Virus record (IMG/VR): IMGVR_UViG_3300032731_000226
Coordinates: 1-21,962 of that record
Source: a virus
Strand: one strand, 5' to 3'
Length of the DNA stretch: 21,962 nt
A model generated the notes under the pieces. That model made no database searches. It had not been told where the DNA came from and saw only the letters and a list, made by a program, of their open reading frames with translations. Shown in pieces: positions 13,333 to 20,364 of this stretch (positions are counted from its first letter, which is position 1; each line of letters begins with the position of its first letter). Made by a program: the position numbers and the translations under genes.

Positions 13333-14007
13333 ATGAAAGGAAAATTTACACCCATTGAACAAATCAAACCAGACTTAGACCCAAATCAAGCCTGCGTAGT
13401 TTTTAATCCATTACCAGAAGATTTTAGTTTTAAATTTGGCGGTGAATTAATAACATTAAAATCAGAAGAAGGCAACATTATGTCAAAGCCTGTGGCTTTT
13501 CATATGGCAAAACATTTAGCTAAAAAAATTGCTTATGAAGGGCTTTTTGAAGCATTGCAAGAAAAACACAAAGATAATAAGGACATTGCTATGTGGAAAA
13601 AACAAACTGATATGAGAGTTAAACCTGAAACCATTGTCGGCATTATTAATTTATTAGTTAAAGATTTGAAAGGCTTTACTGGTGCTGAAAAACTTGTTGA
13701 AGCTATGAAAGAAAGATTAGATAAGAGTTCTACTATTGAAAAAGCAAAAGAAAGGTCTAAGAAAAACGCTGACGAAAATGATGACGAGGAAGATGAAATT
13801 GTAACTGACGCTGCCAAAGATGATAAAGACGAAAAGCCTAACAAACCTGTTGACGAAGATGAAGATATTGATGAAGACATTGACGAGGAAGAAGACGAGG
13901 AAACACCAGCTGACGAGGAAGATGAAGATGACGAGGAAGATGAAAAACCAGCTAAAAAGAAAGAAGTTAAAAAGAGTAAAACGACTTCCATAAAATCAAA
14001 AAAATAG
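13333..14007 (+). CDS. Acidic-tailed head-region protein
   Basis: A 224-aa protein. The N-terminal domain (about 1-140) starts MKGKFTPIEQIKPDLDPNQA, with KPVAFHMAKHLAKKIAYEGLF and KPETIVGIINLLVKDLKGF, probably folded and mixed alpha/beta. Residues about 145-205 are a run of Asp and Glu broken by Pro and Lys. The last 15 or so are Lys/Ser-rich and basic. Start chosen at ATG 13333 because AGAAAGG precedes it; the frame is open to a TTG at 13291, which would translate the small hairpin there. Genes of this type sit between decoration and adaptor genes in related phages, as far as I can recall, without known function. The acidic tail may mimic DNA or bind basic partners. Confidence 0.65.
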   Translation: MKGKFTPIEQIKPDLDPNQACVVFNPLPEDFSFKFGGELITLKSEEGNIMSKPVAFHMAKHLAKKIAYEGLFEALQEKHKDNKDIAMWKKQTDMRVKPETIVGIINLLVKDLKGFTGAEKLVEAMKERLDKSSTIEKAKERSKKNADENDDEEDEIVTDAAKDDKDEKPNKPVDEDEDIDEDIDEEEDEETPADEEDEDDEEDEKPAKKKEVKKSKTTSIKSKK

Positions 14008-14022
14008 GGTAGTCATTTTATA

Positions 14023-14053
14023 GGTTACTCAATCCACCTCCTTTTGAGTAACC
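14023..14053 (+). promoter_or_regulatory. Hairpin with an anti-Shine-Dalgarno-like loop
   Basis: GGTTACTCAA (14023-14032) and TTGAGTAACC (14044-14053) form a perfect 10-bp stem. The 11-nt loop is TCCACCTCCTT, which contains CACCTCCTT, the sequence at the 3' end of bacterial 16S rRNA. No T-run follows, so it is not a standard terminator. It sits in the 87-nt gap between the acidic protein and the adaptor gene, whose own ATG has AAAGG about 20 nt upstream and a 9-A run (14081-14089). Confidence 0.55.
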
Positions 14054-14094
14054 AATTAAGATAATTATAAAGGTAAAGCTAAAAAAAAATATAT

Positions 14095-14793
14095 ATGAGT
14101 GCATATACAGGGCAAAATTATGTGGATGGGGCTAGAAAAAGTTTAGATGACCCCTTAAAAGAAGCTTGGAGCGATGAAAATTTGCTGGAGTTTGTTAATG
14201 ATGCTCGAGAAGATATTTGGAACGATGCTAAATGGAATTTTAAAAAGTTATTTTCAAATAGTGGTAGTGATGGCGATTATAATACAGTCGTTGATCAAGC
14301 TACTTACTCAATCCCTACTTCTATTGATATATTATTAGGCATAGTAGTCATACTAGGCAATATTAAGTATCCTTTAAAGCCTTTAAGTTTTAGAGATTAT
14401 ACAAGCCGTACTCAAGGCATAGCCGTTGGCGGGTTGCCAACTGGATTTTATAGAGATGGTGATGAAGTATTATTTGACCCTGCACCTAATGAGGCTGACT
14501 CTAATAATATTTATTGGTATGGCTGGGGTAATGTTACTAGACTTGCTTTGGCTGATGAAGAGGGTGATTTTCCAGCTTCATTTTATACGGCTATTAAATT
14601 ACATACTATTGGTTCTGCTTGGGACGCTGATGAAGATGGAATAAATGCTGAAAGATATTGGCGCAGATATGTTGACAGAGTTAAAAAATTAAAACCAAGG
14701 TACGTACCGGAACAATTAGCTTATGCTGATGGTGATAATAGTTTTGGCTGGGTTAGCGAGGATTCACCACAAAGATTAGGTACTATCACTTAA
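14095..14793 (+). CDS. Head-tail adaptor-like protein
   Basis: A 232-aa protein. The start is typical of adaptor/connector proteins: YVDGARKSLDDPLKEAWSDENLLEFVNDAREDIWNDA, helices with the W-x-D-x-x-L-L-x-F-x-N-D-A pattern. A strand-rich middle follows (TYSIPTSIDILLGIVVILG, LPTGFYRDGDEVLFDPAPN), then a helical end YWRRYVDRVKKLKPRY. Such proteins ring the portal and join head to tail; gp11 of T7-like and gp4-like proteins of P22-like phages play this role. It is 4 nt from the next gene, the large beta-rich tail protein, as expected for adaptor and nozzle/hub partners. Confidence 0.7.
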   Translation: MSAYTGQNYVDGARKSLDDPLKEAWSDENLLEFVNDAREDIWNDAKWNFKKLFSNSGSDGDYNTVVDQATYSIPTSIDILLGIVVILGNIKYPLKPLSFRDYTSRTQGIAVGGLPTGFYRDGDEVLFDPAPNEADSNNIYWYGWGNVTRLALADEEGDFPASFYTAIKLHTIGSAWDADEDGINAERYWRRYVDRVKKLKPRYVPEQLAYADGDNSFGWVSEDSPQRLGTIT

Positions 14794-14797
14794 TATT

Positions 14798-16540
14798 ATG
14801 AGAAATGTACAACCACCATTTGGACAATCTAGGGTTATTGGTGGGGTCAATACGGAAGATTATAAACTTGACCTTGCTGAAAATGAACTTGGGTCAGGGA
14901 CACGCAACGGCGTACTGACTAAGATTGGTATTATAAAAAAACGTGAGGGTTCAAGTGAGGTTGGTACTTCAACAGGTGTGTTACCAGTTAGAACATTACA
15001 ACAATATATTGATAGTGACAGTAATAGTTATATTCATAAAATAGTAAATACATTTTTGGTGAGAAGTGATGTTGCAGGTGCAAATAAAGTCAATGTAAAG
15101 ACAGGACTGACAGCAAATTTAGCTACTAAAGGATTATTGTTCTTTTCAATAGATGGTACAAGCGTTGGTAGCGGTACGGCAAGCTCCGGGACAGCCTCAA
15201 CATTAGTTGATACTGGAATTGGTTGGACAGTAAATGAACATATAGACAAAGTAGTTAAAATTACAGTTGGCACTGGTGTAGGACAGGTTAAACAGATTTT
15301 AAGCAATACCGCAGATACATTAGCTATTTTTGGACGGTGGGATACTAACCCTGATGGGACTAGCCAATATGTTATTCAAAGTACAGTAAAATCAGCCATA
15401 TATTCAAACGGTACTGATCAGCCATTTAAAGTGGTTAGCACAACGGCCACAAGTTTAGGTGCGACTTACCCTAAATTTACAGAGGCCATAGTACATTTAA
15501 AACGTATTTTCTACATTGACCCGGATAATAATAAAAAGATTAGGTGGACTGACCCGTTTATTTCTGATGGTGTACTTGAAAGTGATACCCAAAATTTCTG
15601 GGATATTGAAGAGGGTGCAATCGCGCTTGGTCGCGCCGGCCGTAATACATTGGTTATTTATACTTCAAATAAGACCGGTGCTTTACTCGGCGATGAGCCT
15701 GATAATTTCTCATTTGCTTGGGTTGATCAAAAAAATGGTTGTATTGCTAAAGAGAGTGTTAAAAGTTGGGATAATTATAGTATTGCACTAGCAGATGATG
15801 GAGTTTATAGATGCGATGGTGTGTCAAATATACGCGTGTCACGCAAGATAAGCCCTGAATTGAAAGCTATACCCAGACCGTACAGAAGTTTGATTGAGGG
15901 CTTCGTTTTTGACGATAAATACCACCTTACAATGCCTTACTCAAGCACTTCTACCTATAATGATAAAATATGGGTTATGGACTTAATATGGTCGCCTACG
16001 GTTATAGATGAAAAAGGTGAGAGTGATGGTGCGTGGATTCCTTATGAGAGTTTAAACATTAGTACATTTGCTCAAGTAGTTAATTCAGATAATGAGGCAA
16101 TGTTATATTTCGGTAGTGCTACGACTTATAAGATTTATAGACTTTATGATGAAACTTTTAATGATAGTGATTCTCCGATTAACTTTGATGTCTATACTAG
16201 AGGATTTACTTTAGGAATACTTATCAGAAAAAAGAGAATGAAGAAATTGACAGTCTTGGCCGGTGCAAATGATGCTCAATATTTATTAAGTTGTAATTAT
16301 GATTTAGACCAAAAAGGATTTAGTTTTATTGGCAATGTAGATACAAATGTTAAAGGTTCTTTATATGACGTAGCAACCTTTGATGTAGCTACGTTTGGCG
16401 GAGCTGATATAGCAGTTGGAATATTCAAAAATTCTGGTAGTGGTCGAATGGTTCAATATCATTTTTACAACAGAGAATTAGATCAGCCAATGGAAATTTA
16501 CGGCTGGGAACAAGTTTACAAACTTAAAACATATAAATAA
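14798..16540 (+). CDS. Large beta-rich tail protein (hub/nozzle-like)
   Basis: A 580-aa, almost wholly strand-rich protein. The N-terminus GGVNTEDYKLDLAENELGSG (about 15-34), followed by RNGVLTKIGIIKKREG, resembles phage tail hub/stabilisation proteins with beta-propeller-like folds. A Gly/Thr-rich insert lies at about 118-170. Later segments include KRIFYIDPDNNKKIRWTDP, IALADDGVYRCDGVSNIRV and KIWVMDLIWSP, spaced like successive blades. A short internal repeat, DVATFDVATFGG, lies near the C-terminus. The 580 aa exceed P22 gp10 and are below T7 gp12, both tail proteins attached under the adaptor. The assignment to this role comes from position and fold pattern. Its TAA shares its last A with the ATG of the next gene. 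Confidence 0.65.
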   Translation: MRNVQPPFGQSRVIGGVNTEDYKLDLAENELGSGTRNGVLTKIGIIKKREGSSEVGTSTGVLPVRTLQQYIDSDSNSYIHKIVNTFLVRSDVAGANKVNVKTGLTANLATKGLLFFSIDGTSVGSGTASSGTASTLVDTGIGWTVNEHIDKVVKITVGTGVGQVKQILSNTADTLAIFGRWDTNPDGTSQYVIQSTVKSAIYSNGTDQPFKVVSTTATSLGATYPKFTEAIVHLKRIFYIDPDNNKKIRWTDPFISDGVLESDTQNFWDIEEGAIALGRAGRNTLVIYTSNKTGALLGDEPDNFSFAWVDQKNGCIAKESVKSWDNYSIALADDGVYRCDGVSNIRVSRKISPELKAIPRPYRSLIEGFVFDDKYHLTMPYSSTSTYNDKIWVMDLIWSPTVIDEKGESDGAWIPYESLNISTFAQVVNSDNEAMLYFGSATTYKIYRLYDETFNDSDSPINFDVYTRGFTLGILIRKKRMKKLTVLAGANDAQYLLSCNYDLDQKGFSFIGNVDTNVKGSLYDVATFDVATFGGADIAVGIFKNSGSGRMVQYHFYNRELDQPMEIYGWEQVYKLKTYK

Positions 16541-16725
16541 TGTCTAAAAAATATAACCACGAAGATAAAAATGTAAATGGTGAATTTGATGAGGTTTATA
16601 AGAAGACTGATTTGAGTAGAGTAGACGAAGAGCAACCACAAAATCCGCGTGTCGGTATGCAATGGTATCAACCATCAACAGATACTTTAAAAATTTATAA
16701 TGGCACAGCTTGGTTTACACATTAA
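16540..16725 (+). CDS. Small tail-associated protein with YNGxAW module
   Basis: A 61-aa protein translated from an ATG that overlaps the upstream stop (TAATG). The first half is charged (EDKNVNGEFDEVYKKTDLSR). The second half, NPRVGMQWYQPSTDTLKIYN plus GTAW, is the short beta module often found inside phage tail fibres (WYxTxxxxLKIYxGxxW). The next gene carries a similar module around MQYYDGSNWQEF. A free-standing module of this size could cap or connect a fibre. Coupling to the hub-like gene implies a tail role. Confidence 0.7.
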   Translation: MSKKYNHEDKNVNGEFDEVYKKTDLSRVDEEQPQNPRVGMQWYQPSTDTLKIYNGTAWFTH

Positions 16726-16736
16726 TTTAAAACTAT

Positions 16737-18188
16737 ATGAAAAATCTTAACTTAATATTATTACTAGCTCTAGCATTTATCTTAACTGGATGTGATGCGA
16801 CTTTTTCTGATGAGCCGGCACGTGAAAGAGGTATTGGCGCAGCCATAACTAAACCTTATACTTTTTCGCCTAGTGGTGTTATTCGCTCATCAGAAATGAA
16901 CTCAAATTTTGATACAATTTATACCTTAGTTAATGGCAATTTGAATAATGCCAATATTATAGCGTTAGCAGGTATTGCCGCTTCAAAAATTCAAGGTACA
17001 GCAGTTGTTCTTACACCTACGGCTTATTCTCAAACAATAAATAGTGCCATAACTTTAAATGGTGCGCTTTTAATGTCAACGACAACTGGTGCATTTTTAC
17101 CACCTAGTTTAACCGCAGCGCAACGTGATGCTTTAACTCCGACCGCTGGTTGGACACATTGGAATACAAGCTCGACTAGCATGCAATATTATGACGGTAG
17201 TAATTGGCAAGAGTTTAGTTCGGGTGCGTCTGCTTATACTGGAGGTGACGGTATCGCTGTTACTGGTAATAGCGTAGCAGTTGATTTAGTAGCTAGTAAT
17301 GGTTTGGAATTTTCATCTAATGATGAGCTAACCGTTTCAACTTCTACTAATATTATTTTAGAAGGTGGTAATTTATCAGTATCAACTTCAACAACTTATG
17401 CGTGGACTGGGGCTCATACTTTTTCTGCTACTACTACAATGGCTACTTCTACAATAGTAGAATTAACTGTTTCTAATGATGCTACTTTTAATGGCATTTT
17501 ATATATAGGAGCAACTTCATCGGCTAGCTTAGTTGATAGCACAAATGCTGATGATTTACACGACCATAACTTAATAGGGACAGGTAGTAAATATCCTAAA
17601 GATTATTGGAATTTTAGTATTCCGTTTTTAATATCAAGTAATATATCATCAGGTGATTTTTGGACTGCTACTAATTTAAGCGTTTCAGGTAATCACTCAT
17701 CACAATATTTTGTATCTGCTCCAACTGGCGCACCACTTTTAATTACAGCAAGTTCTACTTTCCCGGGATTAAGTTGGGATGATGGCAAAGATGTTATAGT
17801 AGAATTTGGAATGCAAACAGTTGATGGTGTTAATGAAGACCACGGAATTGGTTTAATTCAAAGTTCAATAGAAGAATTAAATACAAGTGCTACTGACGCA
17901 GTTATATTCCTTATTTGGAGTGATGCACTTTATGCTAAAACAAGTAATGCTGGAGTAGGCTTGACTAATAAAATAATTACAGGAATTACTTTAACCGATA
18001 TGAATACTTATAGGATAGAATTTGACGCTGGAGTTTCTGCTAAGTTTTATGTAAACGGTTCACTTGCTACTACTACTACTACGACTTTACCAGATGGAAC
18101 TACTGATATTAAGTTTGGTTTTGGTGGTTTAAATGCTACTGATTATATTAAGTATGTTACAGAACCGATGTTTAGCGTGGAAAAATAA
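16737..18188 (+). CDS. Lipoprotein-signal fibre/adhesin-like protein
   Basis: A 483-aa protein. The signal is MKNLNLILLLALAFILTGC, with lipobox LTGC and Cys19. Residues about 40-90 (KPYTFSPSGVIRSSEMNSNF, then AGIAASKIQG) match a segment common at the start of phage fibre proteins. A YYDGSNW module follows, then a Thr/Ser-rich strand region (ATTTMATSTIVELTVSNDAT). The last 190 or so residues look like a concanavalin/LamG-type sandwich (FWTATNLSVSGNHSSQYF, YRIEFDAGVSAKFYVNGSLA). A six-Thr run is encoded by 18069-18086. A fibre with a lipoprotein signal is unusual. It suggests a protein held on the host surface, perhaps binding sugars. Confidence 0.72.
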   Translation: MKNLNLILLLALAFILTGCDATFSDEPARERGIGAAITKPYTFSPSGVIRSSEMNSNFDTIYTLVNGNLNNANIIALAGIAASKIQGTAVVLTPTAYSQTINSAITLNGALLMSTTTGAFLPPSLTAAQRDALTPTAGWTHWNTSSTSMQYYDGSNWQEFSSGASAYTGGDGIAVTGNSVAVDLVASNGLEFSSNDELTVSTSTNIILEGGNLSVSTSTTYAWTGAHTFSATTTMATSTIVELTVSNDATFNGILYIGATSSASLVDSTNADDLHDHNLIGTGSKYPKDYWNFSIPFLISSNISSGDFWTATNLSVSGNHSSQYFVSAPTGAPLLITASSTFPGLSWDDGKDVIVEFGMQTVDGVNEDHGIGLIQSSIEELNTSATDAVIFLIWSDALYAKTSNAGVGLTNKIITGITLTDMNTYRIEFDAGVSAKFYVNGSLATTTTTTLPDGTTDIKFGFGGLNATDYIKYVTEPMFSVEK

Positions 18189-18205
18189 ATATTAAATAAA
18201 TATTA
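18184..18205 (+). repeat. Tandem 11-mer in the gap after the lipoprotein gene
   Basis: AATAAATATTA is repeated twice without a break and followed by a partial third unit (AATATTA). It begins at the stop codon of the upstream gene and fills most of the 36-nt gap. It is probably AT-rich slippage; a role in transcript processing is possible but unsupported. Confidence 0.5.
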
Positions 18206-18224
18206 AATATTAATCAAAAAACTT

Positions 18225-18653
18225 ATGAGAAAATATCTACACAGTGGGGAACAAACCTCACTAAACGCTCAAAAAGCAACCGGAGCAGGCACAGCTATTA
18301 GTGTTAATGAGTTTAGACATAAAATGCTTACATTAGCAACTGCTGGAATGGCCGCCGGTGATGAAGTAACTATTAAAGTACAAGGTTCTCAATCCAAAAC
18401 TGTACCGACATTTGGAAGTGCAAAAAGTGCTAGCAATAGATGGGATTATATTCAAGTAGTTGACCTTCAAAATGGCGATAAGATTAATGGTGATACTGGC
18501 ATACCTTTTACATTTACTGATGATGGCACTGCTGATGTAAAACAATTTGCTATCAATGTTGATGGTTTAAGATGGATTTGTTTAAATATTACAGCTAACA
18601 ATGATACAACCAATGTTGCCGTTACTGGCTTAATTGATGTTTATAATGATTAA
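18225..18653 (+). CDS. Small beta-rich structural protein
   Basis: A 142-aa protein. It contains AISVNEFRHKMLTLATAGMA, VTIKVQGSQSKTVPTFGSAK, SASNRWDYIQVVDLQNGDKI and FAINVDGLRWICLNI. This strand pattern, with a conserved NRWDYIQVxDLxxG segment, looks like a small beta-sandwich of the type encoded near phage fibre genes; I know no defined function. There is no signal peptide, unlike its two large neighbours. The leader TCAAAAAACTT-ATG lacks a Shine-Dalgarno site. It may be an accessory or capping subunit of the fibre set. Confidence 0.6.
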   Translation: MRKYLHSGEQTSLNAQKATGAGTAISVNEFRHKMLTLATAGMAAGDEVTIKVQGSQSKTVPTFGSAKSASNRWDYIQVVDLQNGDKINGDTGIPFTFTDDGTADVKQFAINVDGLRWICLNITANNDTTNVAVTGLIDVYND

Positions 18654-18664
18654 AATATAAAACT

Positions 18665-19480
18665 ATGTTAAAAGATAAAAAGTTTTTAATTTTACTGGGA
18701 TTTTTATTAATCTTGGTAGTGTTTAATTTGTGCCAATTAGTTGCAAATAAACAAAATGATAATTTTGGAGCTAGAACTTCTGATGATCAATGGGATAATG
18801 ATGGAGATGATATTTATTACACTGATGGCAACGCTGGTTTTGGTACTAATACGCCAAATGAAGGATTAACTCTATCGTCAAGTACTTTAATGGTTCACGA
18901 ACTTGGTTATCCGGAAAATGTAACTACGGCAACAACTACCGGTGGTTCTTTAATAGCAACGACCACTCATTATTTTCTAGTTTCTGCTGTAAATGGAAAT
19001 GGTGAAACAAAGACGGTAAGTGAGCAAACTTGTGTTACCAGTGATGTTGGTGAATCAGCCATAGCCACTAAATGTAATATAACTTGGGAAGCTATTTCTC
19101 TAGCCGATTCTTATAATGTTTGGGTATCAACTTCAACCGGAGCGTTTACAAGATATTTTTCAACTACTACTATTCCGGCTCAAATTGCTACCACTACAAA
19201 TGCTTCAGTTGGAACATTAATAACAGAAACAGACGCTTATATAAATCAAATAGGGGCTAACGCTGATAATTTCTTTTTAGGAAATAAAACTGGTATTGGT
19301 ACAGCTACACCTAGAGAATTATTGGATATTTATAGCACAGCAACTCCAACACTTCATCTTAGTACTTCGGCGGTGGATAAAGGCGGTTCTATTGAAATGA
19401 AAAATAGTGCTGGAACGCTAAGCTGTTTTTATATAGTTGGCACAACACCAACTGTTGTGGCAGGAGCTTGTAGTAATTAA
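18665..19480 (+). CDS. Membrane-anchored or exported fibre-like protein with FnIII-like domain
   Basis: A 271-aa protein. Basic MLKDKK is followed by a 20-residue hydrophobic stretch (about 7-27, FLILLGFLLILVVFNLCQLV). There is no clear cleavage site, so it may stay as an N-terminal anchor. Then come an acidic linker (SDDQWDNDGDDIYYTDGNAG), a GFGTNTP motif (59-64), a fibronectin-like domain (about 80-190; HYFLVSAVNGNGETKTVSEQ, ADSYNVWVS) and a second GIGTATPRELLDI motif (about 210-222). The C-terminus reads GGSIEMKNSAGTLSCFYIV. The GxGTxxP motif occurs in phage fibres and Parcubacteria surface proteins. Probable surface adhesin or fibre; function inferred. Confidence 0.62.
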   Translation: MLKDKKFLILLGFLLILVVFNLCQLVANKQNDNFGARTSDDQWDNDGDDIYYTDGNAGFGTNTPNEGLTLSSSTLMVHELGYPENVTTATTTGGSLIATTTHYFLVSAVNGNGETKTVSEQTCVTSDVGESAIATKCNITWEAISLADSYNVWVSTSTGAFTRYFSTTTIPAQIATTTNASVGTLITETDAYINQIGANADNFFLGNKTGIGTATPRELLDIYSTATPTLHLSTSAVDKGGSIEMKNSAGTLSCFYIVGTTPTVVAGACSN

Positions 19481-19488
19481 ACAAATAT

Positions 19489-20364
19489 ATGAATTTAAAC
19501 CAATTAAAACAACTTAATAGTAAAATCAAGGATGCTGAAAAAAAACTCAACAGAGTTTTGGTTGCTATAAATACTTCTAAGGCTGAATCGGAAGAATATA
19601 AAATTAAGGCAGATGAAGCTAAAAAACTATATAAAGAATCTTTGCCAAAAAAAGACAGTTTGGAAGTAGATATTTATAAACTTGGTTTAAAAGTTAATAA
19701 AATTAATGTAGGTATTTCAGAAAAGCAAATTGAACGCACTAATATTGAAAATGAATTATCAGTATTAAATACTCAAATTAGTGAGAAGACTACCGAATTA
19801 ATATATATTCAAGATAAGGCTAATAAAGAGATTAATAAAATTAATTCAAAATTTAATGATGCTGAAAGCCAGTTTAATAAAAAAATGGTTAAAATTAAAA
19901 ATGAATTAGATAGTTTTGAATCTGATAAAAAAGATAAGGAAGATAAGTTAAAGACAATAGATGACAAGATTGAAAATAGTAAAAAAGTAAAATCTGAATT
20001 GATCACGGAAATTGATGATTTAGAATTAACTAAAAAATCATTAAAATCTGATATTAAAGATTTAAAAACTAAATTTGAAGAAGCTGAAAATAAAGTGCTT
20101 GAATTAAATAATAATATATCAGACCTTGATGATGAATATAAAAAAGCTAATAAAAAATTAAAAGAGCTTATAGATAAAATTGAAAAACTTGAAAAGGATA
20201 AAATAAAGTTACAAAATGACGTTGATAAATTAAAGAAAGAAAAGATTTATGTTTCACAGTTTCATCAATATTTAAAAGACATGGAGTTAGAAATAAAAAG
20301 AAATTATAGTGACGCTGGATTACAATATCAATTTTATGAACCATTTAATAAAAAAGATGAATAA
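19489..20364 (+). CDS. Long coiled-coil protein
   Basis: A 291-aa protein whose residues about 1-255 form an almost unbroken heptad-rich, Lys/Glu/Asp-rich coiled coil (KLKTIDDKIENSKKVKSELI is typical), with one break at ESLPKKDSLEV. The C-terminal 35 residues are globular-looking (VSQFHQYLKDMELEIKRNYS and YQFYEPF). There is no signal peptide, although both flanking genes have export signals. It could be an intracellular chaperone or rod partner for the fibres. It overlaps the next gene by 8 nt (ATGAATAA), implying coupled synthesis. Superficial similarity to SMC or tape-measure proteins is expected from coiled-coil composition and is not evidence of that role. Confidence 0.65.
   Translation: MNLNQLKQLNSKIKDAEKKLNRVLVAINTSKAESEEYKIKADEAKKLYKESLPKKDSLEVDIYKLGLKVNKINVGISEKQIERTNIENELSVLNTQISEKTTELIYIQDKANKEINKINSKFNDAESQFNKKMVKIKNELDSFESDKKDKEDKLKTIDDKIENSKKVKSELITEIDDLELTKKSLKSDIKDLKTKFEEAENKVLELNNNISDLDDEYKKANKKLKELIDKIEKLEKDKIKLQNDVDKLKKEKIYVSQFHQYLKDMELEIKRNYSDAGLQYQFYEPFNKKDE

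Noticed and set aside
13533-13991. Serine-rich minus-strand open frame opposite the acidic-tail gene
   Set aside because: Same mirror effect from GAC/GAA-rich codons; the + strand frame has a ribosome binding site and fits the gene order.
14426-14644. 72-aa + strand frame inside the adaptor-like gene
   Set aside because: It is out-of-frame overlap within a well-supported gene, with no separate ribosome site.
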